Assembly: GCA_020639115.1 (NCBI GenBank)
Contig: JACKHG010000002.1
Span: 248,001-312,000 of the forward strand
Direction of reading: 5' to 3'
Source of the DNA: Phycisphaerales bacterium
GTDB taxonomy: Bacteria; Planctomycetota; Phycisphaerae; UBA1845
DNA length: 64,000 nt
The translations under genes and the position numbers were made by a program. Below, piece after piece: positions 43,401 to 54,005 of the stretch (positions are counted from its first letter, which is position 1; each line of letters begins with the position of its first letter). Below the pieces are notes generated by a model. It made no database searches. It was not told the DNA's origin and saw only the letters and a program-made list of their open reading frames with translations.

Positions 43401-43799
43401 GCGCTGGCTGTTATTCTCCCCGGTGCCGACCCACACCACCTCGGGATTGGCGGGATCAAGCGTAATGCAGCCAATCGAATAGGAGCCCTGACCGTCGAAG
43501 ACCGGTTCCCAGGTGGTGCCGGAATTGATGGTTTTCCATACCCCGCCGGAAGCGACGGCGGCGTAATAGTGGGCGCGGTTCGCGGGATCGACGGCGAAGT
43601 CGCCGACGCGTCCGCTGGCGACAGCCGGCCCGATGCCGCGGAGGGTGAGTCCGGCGAAGGTGTCCGCGGACATGCGCGGTCCATCGCCATCCGACGATTC
43701 GGCGACGCGGGCGGTCGTCGGGGCGACTGCGGCGAGGCCGATGATGGAAGCGGCAAGGACGAGGGTGCGGAGGCTGGCAAGCGCTTGTGGCTGATGCAT
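40461..43799 (-). CDS. Exported BNR/VPS10-like beta-propeller protein, 1,112 aa
   Basis: The start is taken at the ATG at 43799, where a signal peptide begins (ALASLRTLVLAASIIGLAAVAPTTA). The protein is built of repeated BNR/Asp-box units: GVWKTINSGTTWEPV, GVYRSLDGGKTWKHM, GLYKTTDGGQTWNRV, AIYKSSDAGATWRKL, GVFRSTDRGEHWEKR, YLLRSTDRGASWTRI and FFTVDGGEHWIQL. This predicts one or two seven-bladed propellers as in sortilin/VPS10-type and photosystem-assembly proteins. The last 300 residues contain an Ig-like piece (GIHRANWDLRGPSTTPVDL) and a helical tail (DHRLDELLTTLRGDRTLARR). Relatives are often labelled glycosyl hydrolases, but no sialidase active site is evident. Function unknown. Confidence 0.85.
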   Translation of the reverse strand: MHQPQALASLRTLVLAASIIGLAAVAPTTARVAESSDGDGPRMSADTFAGLTLRGIGPAVASGRVGDFAVDPANRAHYYAAVASGGVWKTINSGTTWEPVFDGQGSYSIGCITLDPANPEVVWVGTGENNSQRSVGYGDGVYRSLDGGKTWKHMGLKTSEHIGMIRIDPRNSDTVYVAAQGPLWNAGGDRGLYKTTDGGQTWNRVLAISDDTGVSEVHFDPRDPDVLYASAYQRRRHVWTLINGGPGSAIYKSSDAGATWRKLETGLPEVDLGRIGLDLAPANPDIIYAIIEAADDKGGVFRSTDRGEHWEKRSDYVPTSPQYYNEIVCDPRDPDRAYFLDTLLHVTEDGGKTVRPVPFTDRHVDNHALWIDPADTDYLLVGCDGGVYDTFDRGANWRFMPNLPTLQFYRVSVDHSEPFYYVYGGTQDNNSLGGPSRTLDRAGITNADWFVTVGGDGYQTRVDPTDPNTLYALWQYGGLVRYDRRSGEAVDIKPREAPGEKPFVWNWDTPLIISPHDPHRLYVAAQRLFRSDDRGNSWTALSGDLSRGIDRNQLEVMGRIQPADAVAKSESTSVYGNCVALTESPRVADLIYVGTDDGLVQVTPDAGKTWRRIDTFPGIPQLTYVSCLTASRHADDTVYAAFDNHKSGDFTPYLLRSTDRGASWTRISGDLPDRNVVYTVQEDTENPDLLFAGTEFGVFFTVDGGEHWIQLKGNFPTIAVRDIAVQRQVNDLALATFGRGFYILDDYTPLRHVSEAALGEDALLFPVKDALLYVPRSRLGGNSGRGSQGASFYAAPNPPFGAIFTYYLRDKLRTRRERRHEAEKKALAENRTPPYPTIAELRVEDAEKPAAVYLVVRDADGAIVRRVPGSREAGIHRANWDLRGPSTTPVDLTPATERMPWEFPPAGPLVTAGEYSVELTSEADGAVTTLAGPESFNVTALDLATFTAPDPAAVRDFRARVAGLQRAVLGAVRAAEEGRTRIRYLQQAVIDTPAADEPALADLAQIDHRLDELLTTLRGDRTLARRQEPVPPSIRERVEELADNLGAITQAPTQTQRDVYTWSADTFATALNELQQLLGTELPAVEARLEKAGAPWTPGRIPHWENLYREPD

Positions 43800-44113
43800 G
43801 GCGATGTTCCTGTCAGGGCGTCTCGTGGGCGCGGAGTCTGCGCGTCGGTAATTGCAGGTCGTATCGGCGGAGTGTAGTCGCGGGCTGGAACGAGGGGTGG
43901 TTGGCCCGCGCGGCAGGGTTGGGAGAGGGTTGGGGGCTGAGGGATTAAGGGATTGAGGGATTGAGGGATTGAGGGGGGCGGGCGTCGCTGGCGATGCGAA
44001 GGGCCTCACGCAGAGACGCAGGGAACGGCTATATTGGGCGGCTATATGCGTGGGGTTGCCAGGGCGCTTGGTGGGCTGGTTGCGGGCGCGGCGGGGCGGA
44101 TGGAGGTGCGGCG
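43800..44113. other. Divergent intergenic region
   Basis: 314 bp between the BNR gene and the Clp N-domain gene, which diverge. It holds an 8-bp tandem repeat at 43940-43971 and GC-rich DNA. No strong promoter boxes were seen. Confidence 0.4.
43940..43971. repeat. Four copies of an 8-bp tandem repeat
   Basis: AGGGATTA followed by three AGGGATTG, exact 8-bp period, ending in a G-rich run. It lies 141 bp upstream of the BNR gene start on the other strand. Confidence 0.85.
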
Positions 44114-44557
44114 ATGTTTGAGCGGTTTACGGACTACTCGCGGAGGGTGATGGCGCGGGCGAACCAGGAGGCGCAGCGCCTGGGGGACGAGTACATCGGG
44201 ACGGAGCACGTGCTGGTGGGGCTGGTGATGGAGAGTAGCGCGATTGCGGGGAGCGTGCTGGCGGGTCACGGGCTCAGCGTGGAGGCTGTGCGGGCGGCGA
44301 TCGGGCCATTCAGGCGGTCGGAGGAGGGGCCGGACGACGCGGGCGCGCCGGCGCGCTCGTCGCGGGCCAAGCAGGTCATCAAGTACGCGATCATCGAGTC
44401 ACGGGGGCTGAATCACAACGATGTGGGTACCGAGCATCTGCTGCTGGGGTAGCTGCACCTGGGAGAAAGCGTGGCGGTCAAGGTGCTCGAGCAGCTTGGG
44501 GTTGATGTTGTCGCGATGCGCAACGACGTGCTCACGCGGGTGAAGGGTGCGGGTTGA
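44114..44557 (+). pseudogene. Clp N-domain protein interrupted by an amber codon
   Basis: The frame from ATG 44114 (GGAGG seven bases upstream) matches the repeat domain at the N-terminus of ClpC/ClpA, the adaptor- and substrate-binding part: MFERFTDYSRRVMARANQEAQRLGDEYIGTEHVLVGL and, in the second repeat, AKQVIKYAIIESRGLNHNDVGTEHLLLG. At codon 113 (44450-44452) is TAG where the family has Leu (LLLGLL). The same frame then continues with LHLGESVAVKVLEQLGVDVVAMRNDVL to a TGA at 44557, completing the domain. A TTG-to-TAG change explains it. No ATPase part follows, so the intact form would have been a stand-alone ClpN/ClpS-like protein of 147 residues. A truncated 112-residue product may still be made. 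Confidence 0.8.
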
Positions 44558-44622
44558 AGGCCAGCGGGCGCCGTTGCGAAGATGCATGGTGGCTGCCTAT
44601 ATCAGCGGGGCGTACGAGGGAT

Positions 44623-45249
44623 ATGGGGCATCACATTCGCGGGTTTGTCGCGGAGGCGGACGCACTGCGCGGTGCGATGCATCGGTACGGGCATTTCCGG
44701 GTTGCGCCGTTGCGCGGCGGGCTGGGATTTGTACCGTTGACGGAAGCGCTCGCGGACGAGATGGACGAGCGGACATGCGAGCGGGACGACGGGTCAGGTC
44801 GCGAGGCGCTAGCGCCGGAGATCTTGAAGCGGGTGCTGTTGCGGCCGGTGGAGATGCGAGTGGCGGCGGAGCTGTCGAGAGGATTTCCGTTGGCGTACAT
44901 CGAGACGGACTATTGGGGCGGAAAAGGCGAGCAGTTCGCGATGGCGTGGGCGGGCGGTTGCGTGGTGTATGGTCCGGCGGGTCCGAAGCGCCGCGGTCCG
45001 ATCAACGGTGCGTTGGCGGCCCTGCGTGTGCGGCGGACGGCGCGGTTGAAGAGCCGGCGCAGGTGGGCGCGGCTGTTGCGGGTTGCTGCCGGTCTGGTCG
45101 GTGCGGACGAATTCGGGAACGCAGGTCTGACGCACTACCGCGACATGGATGATTTTGAGGATCCGGAGAGTGCCTGTTATCAACAGGATTATCTAGTCAA
45201 GTGTGTGGCAAGAGAGCGCAAGGGCGCGTGGCGCACTTTCTGGCGGTGA
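44623..45249 (+). CDS. Hypothetical protein, 208 aa
   Basis: Start at ATG 44623, with AGGG close before it. The protein starts MGHHIRGFVAEADAL and contains RYGHFRVAPLRGGLGFVPLT, YIETDYWGGKGEQFAMAW and a basic central stretch (RVRRTARLKSRRRWARLLRV). It ends in acidic and Cys-containing segments (HYRDMDDFEDPESACYQQDY). There is no signal peptide. It follows the broken Clp N-domain gene by 65 bp on the same strand and may share its transcript. I do not recognise a characterised family. Confidence 0.55.
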   Translation: MGHHIRGFVAEADALRGAMHRYGHFRVAPLRGGLGFVPLTEALADEMDERTCERDDGSGREALAPEILKRVLLRPVEMRVAAELSRGFPLAYIETDYWGGKGEQFAMAWAGGCVVYGPAGPKRRGPINGALAALRVRRTARLKSRRRWARLLRVAAGLVGADEFGNAGLTHYRDMDDFEDPESACYQQDYLVKCVARERKGAWRTFWR

Positions 45250-45476
45250 GGCGGGCGCTAACACGGTACTGATTGCCGGTTCTGGTATTTTGCGTGCAGG
45301 CAACAGCGACAAGATGTGGACGACTGGCGTTGCGCTCCGATACAACGATAGAACGGCTGAGGACAAGTGAAGTTGCGGTGAAAGCGAAAATCGCCCGTGA
45401 ACTCGACCGAATTTGCGGCCTGTTGGAGTAGGCGACGCAGGGGGGGCAACGGAACGGTTGCGCGTGGAGGCGTGCG

Positions 45477-45707
45477 ATGACGTCGAGGCAACGACAGCTC
45501 AGCGGAGTGTATTGGCGATTCTCACGGGCTTTTTGCGTGGGCGGCATCGTGCTTCTTGCGTTCGCAGCCGTTCTCCCCACCTTCGCGGCTCCGACGGGCT
45601 TGCACATCGGTATACTCTTGGTGTTCGGCCTGCTATTGCTGGTGTACTCGGTTGGCCTTCGATACATGTCGCGCGCACGCCTGAGAGACGGCCTCGACGA
45701 TGAATGA
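45477..45707 (+). CDS. Small two-helix membrane protein, 76 aa
   Basis: ATG at 45477 with GGAGG seven bases upstream. Two hydrophobic helices (AFCVGGIVLLAFAAVLPTF, about 18-36, and GLHIGILLVFGLLLLVYSVGL, about 41-61) are joined by a short loop, with charged termini (MTSRQRQ and RARLRDGLDDE). The composition and ribosome site support a real gene. Function unknown. The 227 bp before it contain no other gene. Confidence 0.6.
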   Translation: MTSRQRQLSGVYWRFSRAFCVGGIVLLAFAAVLPTFAAPTGLHIGILLVFGLLLLVYSVGLRYMSRARLRDGLDDE

Positions 45708-46139
45708 CGGGTGCGTTGCGATGTGATGTATGTGGGGTCCCTCGGCGTTGGGTTTCACCCTTGGCAGGGCTCTGGGGCGCGGGAGCGGGCGGTGGACCAG
45801 GGGCTGGCGCCCGCTGGCTAACATCTTGCGCCCTGCGGGCGGTTGGGGGCTGCCTTGCGTCTGGGGGCGTCGTCGTTGGGGGGCTGCGATTGGGGACGTG
45901 GTTGGTGTTGGGGGATGTGGTCTGTGTTCGGGCTACGTTGAGATTTGGGTTTGTGCGGGCGGCGGCTCGCGCGCGGTCTCGGCCCGCCCGTTGCCGGGCG
46001 GGTTCTGATTTGGCGTCTCGTGGCGACCACCTCCGGTGTTTGGCTCTTTGCCTTCGATCTTCGGCCTTCGACCGTCGACCAATGACCTTCGACTTTTGAC
46101 CTTGGACTTTCGACCTTTGACCTTTGACCTTTGACCTTG
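45708..46139. other. Gene-free region with 7-bp satellite
   Basis: 432 bp between two convergent genes. No convincing gene. The last 90 bp are a 7-bp tandem repeat that abuts the ATPase stop codon. Confidence 0.5.
46050..46138. repeat. 7-bp degenerate tandem repeat
   Basis: The unit is GACCTTT with variants (GACCTTC, GACTTTT, GACCTTG, GACTTTC), clean from 46084 to 46138 and more diverged before that. It ends one base from the stop codon of the proton-ATPase gene. Confidence 0.8.
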
Positions 46140-48653
<2,514 letters not shown>

Positions 48654-48799
48654 GGCGGTTCTCGCTGGATAGAGGTCTTCGGCATAGATGTTTTCGCCAG
48701 GGGGGCCAGCGGCAGCCGGGTGGCGGGCGTGGGGTCGACGCGCGCCGGGTTCCCGGCTGCCAGCTCCCCCTCCGGTGGTTGTTCTTGTTGCGGGGCGCC

Positions 48800-48875
48800 G
48801 TCACGCGGCGGCGTGACGGCCCCCGGTCACGCAACAGCGTGACATGCCGTTTGGGCGGTCACGCAATCGCGTGAC
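48800..48875. repeat. Three identical-stem hairpins (fourth at 49078-49095)
   Basis: Each is GTCACGC-N4-GCGTGAC, a perfect 7-bp stem: 48800-48817 (loop GGCG), 48826-48843 (AACA) and 48858-48875 (AATC). A fourth copy with loop TACA occupies 49078-49095, ending exactly where the HEAT-repeat gene's stop codon begins; on the minus strand it would be the first thing transcribed past that stop. Confidence 0.9.
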
Positions 48876-48899
48876 CGGCGGTGCTTTGGATTTTCTTAC

Positions 48900-49073
48900 T
48901 TCCGCTTCCTTACGGGCGCGGCTCTGATTTCCGCTTCCTCACGGGCGCGGCCCTTACTTCCGCTTCCTTACGGGCGCGGCTCTTACTTCCGGTTCCTTAC
49001 GGGCGCGGCTCTGATTTCCGCTTCCTTACGGGCGCGGCTCTGATTTCCGCTTCCTCACGGGCGCGGCTCTGGT
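48900..49073. repeat. Six-copy 29-bp tandem array of the dispersed repeat core
   Basis: Units start at 48900, 48929, 48958, 48987, 49016 and 49045, an exact 29-bp period. The shared core is TTCCTTACGGGCGCGGCTCT; two copies have TCAC in place of TTAC and one has CCCT for CTCT. There are no unique spacers, so it is not a CRISPR array. Confidence 0.92.
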
Positions 49074-49095
49074 TGTTGTCACGCTACAGCGTGAC

Positions 49096-49626
49096 CTACA
49101 GCGCTGCTTCGCGTTCGAGGACTTCGTGGGCGGCGAGCGGCGTGCGCATGTCGGGGGCCGGGCCGTCGAGGGCGTCGAGCACGGGCTGGCAGTAGGCGGC
49201 GAGGTCGCCGCGGTTGAGGTCGTGGAGCACGTGGTGTGCGCCTTCGCGGAGTTCCGGGGTGTTCTTGCGTTCCTGGAGCGCGTGGAGCAGCGGCTTGATG
49301 GCGTTTTTGCGCATGGCGATGAGGGCCTCAGCCGCGACCCAGCGGACGTCGCCGTCTTCGTCCTCGAGGGCGTCGACGAGGGCGCCGGCGGAGCGGGGGC
49401 TGGCGATGTCGCAGAGGGCCTTGGCGGCTTCCCAGCGCATCTGCTTGCGGTCGTCGCGGAGGGCCTCGAGAAGGGGGTCGACGGCTGGGCTGCCGAGTTG
49501 GACGAGGGACTCACGGGCGTTGCGGCGGATGCGTTCGCCGGGGCTGACGAGTTCGTGGACGAGGCTGGCGGCGATGATGGAGTCGACGCCATCGCGGAGG
49601 TCGTTCTCTTCGGTGCGGTGAAGCAT
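49096..49626 (-). CDS. HEAT-repeat protein, 176 aa
   Basis: Start ATG at 49626 with AAGGA upstream. It is made almost entirely of HEAT-type helical pairs: GSPAVDPLLEALRDDRKQMRWEAAKALCDI, PRSAGALVDALEDEDGDVRWVAAEALIAM and KNAIKPLLHALQERKNTPELREGAHHVL. Such repeats form a protein-binding scaffold; there is no catalytic motif or signal peptide. It lies downstream of the protease operon and past that operon's terminator, so it is probably expressed separately. Its stop codon touches a GTCACGC hairpin. Confidence 0.8.
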   Translation of the reverse strand: MLHRTEENDLRDGVDSIIAASLVHELVSPGERIRRNARESLVQLGSPAVDPLLEALRDDRKQMRWEAAKALCDIASPRSAGALVDALEDEDGDVRWVAAEALIAMRKNAIKPLLHALQERKNTPELREGAHHVLHDLNRGDLAAYCQPVLDALDGPAPDMRTPLAAHEVLEREAAL

Positions 49627-49723
49627 TTCACGGTCCTTTCGTGAATGGTGGATTTTTCGAGCGTGCTTCGAGCGGTTTCCCTGCCGTGTGGGCCGATCGC
49701 GTCGTGCGGCGGTGAAAGGGCAA

Positions 49724-49758
49724 GAGGCGAGCCCGCACACGGCGGGCGGGCTCGCCTC
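49724..49758 (-). terminator. Terminator hairpin of the receiver-protease operon
   Basis: GAGGCGAGCCCGC (49724-49736) pairs perfectly with GCGGGCTCGCCTC (49746-49758): 13 bp with a 9-nt loop, 70 nt past the protease stop. On the minus strand it is followed by TTGCCCTTT, only a weak T-rich tail, so termination may be partial. Confidence 0.65.
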
Positions 49759-49827
49759 AGGATAGCGTGTCGGCTGGCGTCGCGGGGCCCGTAACCCGGA
49801 ATTTTCACCCAGCCGCACGCGGGTGCA

Positions 49828-51339
<1,512 letters not shown>

Positions 51340-51361
51340 GGTGTTTTCTCCTTTCAGGTGT

Positions 51362-51808
51362 TCAGTTATCCCGGGCGCGGGCCGCCGCGATTTCTCCGAC
51401 GCGGTCGAGCAGCGCCTCGATTTCAAAGGGTTTGTCGAAGAAGCCGGCGGCATGGCAGCGGGCGGCCTCCTCGTGGGTCTCCTGGTCTCCGAAGGCGGTG
51501 ATGATGATGGTGGGTGGGCAGCCCGGTTCGTGGGTGAGCCCGGCGAGCACCTCGAGCCCGGTGAGGCCGGGCATGCGCACGTCGGAGATGAGCAGGTCCA
51601 CCTCGATCGGTTCGCGGCCGAGGAGGAAGGGCGAGAGCTTGTCGAGCAGTTGCACGCCGTTGGCGCAGGTGACCACGTCGTAGCCGCGGCGGAGGAGTTG
51701 TTCGGCGAGCAGGGTACGCATGGCGTCGTCGTCCTCGGCGACCAGGACGCGGAAGGCGTCGTGGGCGTGTGGGTTGGTGCGGGTGCGGTCACGGTGGGCC
51801 GATTTCAT
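51362..51808 (-). CDS. Stand-alone receiver-domain response regulator, 148 aa
   Basis: One CheY-like receiver without an output domain. FRVLVAEDDDAMRTLL supplies the acidic pocket, VDLLISDVRMPG the phospho-acceptor Asp and AAGFFDKPFEIEALL the conserved Lys-Pro. The 20-residue N-terminal extension is polar. Its ATG overlaps the TGA of the preceding receiver gene (ATGA), and AAGGAGG lies seven bases before it. It sits between another receiver and htrA in one operon. It could act by protein binding or as a phosphate sink for the kinase encoded at 53963-55477. Confidence 0.92.
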   Translation of the reverse strand: MKSAHRDRTRTNPHAHDAFRVLVAEDDDAMRTLLAEQLLRRGYDVVTCANGVQLLDKLSPFLLGREPIEVDLLISDVRMPGLTGLEVLAGLTHEPGCPPTIIITAFGDQETHEEAARCHAAGFFDKPFEIEALLDRVGEIAAARARDN

Positions 51809-52302
51809 GATGACCCTCCTTCGTGGGGTTGGTGCCGGGCGTGGTTGTCGTCGTCGGCCGTGTGGGGAGCGCCTGCGGGCGTGTGCGTGGTGAAGACGTT
51901 GCGCACGGTGGTAAGCAGGTCGCCGATGTCGAAGGGTTTGTCGAGGATCGCTGCGGCTCCGAGGCGATGGGCCCGGTTGTGCGTTTCCTCATCGCCGAAG
52001 GCGGTGATGAGGACGGCGGGGGGGACGTTGGCGCAGCGGCGGAGTTGTTCGAGGAAGTCGAGCCCGTTGAGGCCGGGCATGCGGATATCGGTGATGATGA
52101 TGTCGAAGTAGCCGGGGTCGGCGGAGACAAGGCGGGCGACGAGGTGGTGTCCGTCGCGGCACTCGTCGACCATGTAGCCGTCGTGGTGCAAGGCATGGGC
52201 GAGCAGGCCGCGCATTTCGGGGTCGTCTTCAGCCAGGAGTACGCGATAGGGTTCGCCTCCGGCGTGGGGGTGGTTGCGGCCTGTCTCGCTTGCGCCTTCC
52301 AT
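51805..52302 (-). CDS. Stand-alone receiver-domain response regulator, 165 aa
   Basis: First gene behind the sigma-54 promoter; ATG at 52302 with AGGGAT upstream. YRVLLAEDDPEMRGLLAHAL, FDIIITDIRMPG and AAAILDKPFDIGDLL show all key receiver residues, about residues 20-135. A His/Asp-rich tail (HTADDDNHARHQPHEGGSS) follows, and no output domain is present. It is a close paralogue of the next receiver (same TAFGDEETH / TAFGDQETH segment), so the two probably arose by tandem duplication. The stop overlaps the next start. Confidence 0.9.
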   Translation of the reverse strand: MEGASETGRNHPHAGGEPYRVLLAEDDPEMRGLLAHALHHDGYMVDECRDGHHLVARLVSADPGYFDIIITDIRMPGLNGLDFLEQLRRCANVPPAVLITAFGDEETHNRAHRLGAAAILDKPFDIGDLLTTVRNVFTTHTPAGAPHTADDDNHARHQPHEGGSS

Positions 52303-52331
52303 TGTGAAATCCCTGCCAGGGGGACAGAATT

Positions 52332-52350
52332 CGGCTGCACGGTGCAGCCG
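52332..52350 (-). promoter_or_regulatory. Hairpin at the 5' end of the sigma-54 transcript
   Basis: CGGCTGCACGGTGCAGCCG: a perfect 8-bp stem with a 3-nt loop, beginning about three bases after the predicted transcription start at 52353. It may protect the mRNA end or serve as a DNA-binding operator. Confidence 0.5.
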
Positions 52351-52364
52351 TCGCCTGATGGAGG

Positions 52365-52379
52365 GCAATCCACGTGCCA
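52365..52379 (-). promoter_or_regulatory. Sigma-54 promoter for receiver-receiver-htrA
   Basis: On the minus strand, TGGCACGTGGATTGC: TGGCAC, five bases, TTGC. This matches the -24/-12 consensus at every conserved position, with GG and GC ten bases apart. The predicted start is 52353, giving a 51-nt leader to the ATG at 52302. The NtrC-type activator gene ends 255 bp upstream on the same strand. Confidence 0.88.
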
Positions 52380-52531
52380 CTGGGTTACGGGTGCGGAAAC
52401 GCGGATGGCGCGTGTGGAGGGTGGGGCGGATTGACGCGCCGACGTGTCGGGATTCGTCGCGGGCGGAAGCGATGGTCAAAAACACAGGGAAAAGGGCGAG
52501 TTCTGGGGAGGGGCGCGGCGAAATGACGCGC

Positions 52532-52619
52532 GCGGCATTTTGCCGCTTAGAACGCGCTGCAGATTCCTTGCGGCGTGGTCAGATCGGCTCTTCACGTCGA
52601 AAACAACGCGGCGTCGTTG
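52532..52619 (-). promoter_or_regulatory. Candidate upstream activator sites for the sigma-54 promoter
   Basis: Two inverted repeats lie in the gap before the promoter: GCGGCA-TTT-TGCCGC at 52532-52546, centred about 186 bp upstream of the start, and CAACG-N6-CGTTG at 52604-52619, centred about 258 bp upstream. Enhancer-binding proteins of the NtrC family bind such dyads at these distances. The rest of 52303-52634 shows no gene. Confidence 0.45.
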
Positions 52620-52634
52620 CGCAGTTGTTGAATA

Positions 52635-54005
52635 TCAGTTGCTTTCGGTTTCGATGCCGTAACGCTCGAGCTTGCGGTAGAGGGTCTTGCGATCGAAGCC
52701 GAGGATGCGTGCTGCAACGGTCTTGTTACCCGCGGCGGCGTTGAGGACGTGGCGGATGTAGCGGCGTTCGACCTCCTCCATGGTGGCGAGTTCGCCGGGG
52801 TTCTCGCCGCCGAGGGAGAGTTCGGCGGAGCGGTAGGCGCGGATGCGTTCGGGAAGGTCCTCGACGACGAGCTTCTCGCGCTGGGTGAGGGCGACGGCGC
52901 GTTCGACGGCGTTGCGGAGCTCGCGGACGTTGCCGGGCCACGCATAGGCGAGGAGGCGTTCGGCGACCGGTTGGGAAATGCCAGTGACGGGCTTGTGCAG
53001 GCGGTCGGCGAAGTGGTCGACGAAGTGCTGGGCGAGGAGGAGCACGTCGGTGCCGCGGGCGCGGAGTGGGGGCAGTTCGATCTGGATGACGTTGATGCGG
53101 AAGAAGAGGTCCTCGCGGAAGCGGCGTTCCTCGATGGCGGTCTGGAGGTCGCGGTTGGTGGCGGCGATGACGCGGACGTCGAAGGGGACTTCGCGGTCGG
53201 CGCCGACCGGGCGGAGGGTGCGCTGTTCGAGGACGCGGAGGAGTTTGGGCTGCAATTCGAGGGGGAAGTCGCCGATTTCGTCGAGGAGCAGGGTGCCGCC
53301 GGCGGCTTCGGCGAAGAGGCCGCTGCGGGCGCTGCGCGCGTCGGTGAAGGCCCCGCGGACGTGGCCGAAGAGTTCGCTTTCGAGCAGGTTGTGGGGGAGG
53401 GCGGCGCAGTTGACGGCGATGAAGGGGCCGTGGGCGCGGGGGCTGCGGGCGTGGAGGGCGCGGGCGGCGAGTTCCTTGCCGGTGCCGTTTTCGCCGGTGA
53501 TGAGCACCTGGGTGTCGAGGGCGGCGACGCGGGCGAGTTCGTCGAAGAGGCGCTGCATGGCGGGGCTGGCGCCGAGCAGGGTTTCGAAGCGCTGGGAGCG
53601 TTCGACCGCGGCGCTGAGGGTGCGGACCTGTTCCTGGAGTTCGTGGTGGCGCGCGGCGCGGTTGATGACGAGGTGGAGCAGGTCGAGGTCGACGGGTTTG
53701 GTGACGAAGTCGTAGGCGCCGGAGCGGATGGCGGCGACGGCGGTCTCGAGGCTGCCGAAGCCGGTGAGGACGACGACGGGCAGGTCGGGGTGGTTGGCGG
53801 CGATGCGGTCGCAGAGTTCGATGCCGCCCATGCCGGGCATGGCGAGGTCGGTGAGGACGACGTCGAAGGGTTGCTGGCCGAGGAGTTGGAAGGCGGCTTC
53901 GGCGGAGTCGGCGCAGACGGGGGTGAAGTCGCGGTGAGCGAGGTCGAGGCGGAGCAACTCGGTCATGGCCGGGTCGTCGTCGACGATGAGGATTCGTCCG
54001 GGCAA
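52635..54005 (-). CDS. NtrC-family sigma-54-dependent response regulator, 456 aa
   Basis: The start is taken as TTG at 54005, seven bases after GGAGG and directly before the receiver's first strand (RILIVDDDPAMTELL); this overlaps the kinase gene by 43 nt. The receiver has FDVVLTDLAMPG and YDFVTKPVDL. The AAA+ domain (about 145-375) has Walker A GENGTGKE, the sigma-54-contacting loop as GAFTDA rather than GAFTGA, Walker B GTLLLDEIGD and the sensor segment YAWPGNVRELRNAVERA. The Fis-type helix-turn-helix is NKTVAARILGFDRKTLYRKLERYG at the end. It should be phosphorylated by the kinase encoded upstream and activate the sigma-54 promoter 255 bp downstream of its stop. Confidence 0.95.
   Translation of the reverse strand: MPGRILIVDDDPAMTELLRLDLAHRDFTPVCADSAEAAFQLLGQQPFDVVLTDLAMPGMGGIELCDRIAANHPDLPVVVLTGFGSLETAVAAIRSGAYDFVTKPVDLDLLHLVINRAARHHELQEQVRTLSAAVERSQRFETLLGASPAMQRLFDELARVAALDTQVLITGENGTGKELAARALHARSPRAHGPFIAVNCAALPHNLLESELFGHVRGAFTDARSARSGLFAEAAGGTLLLDEIGDFPLELQPKLLRVLEQRTLRPVGADREVPFDVRVIAATNRDLQTAIEERRFREDLFFRINVIQIELPPLRARGTDVLLLAQHFVDHFADRLHKPVTGISQPVAERLLAYAWPGNVRELRNAVERAVALTQREKLVVEDLPERIRAYRSAELSLGGENPGELATMEEVERRYIRHVLNAAAGNKTVAARILGFDRKTLYRKLERYGIETESN

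Larger units (their letters stand above)
48654..49095. other. Repeat-filled intergenic region
   Basis: 442 bp between two minus-strand genes. It contains no gene. It holds four identical-stem hairpins (48800-48875 and 49078-49095) and a six-copy 29-bp tandem array (48900-49073). Confidence 0.75.

Noticed and set aside
48900..49073. Regular 29-bp repeats as a possible CRISPR array
   Set aside because: The units are contiguous with no unique spacers, and no cas genes are nearby.
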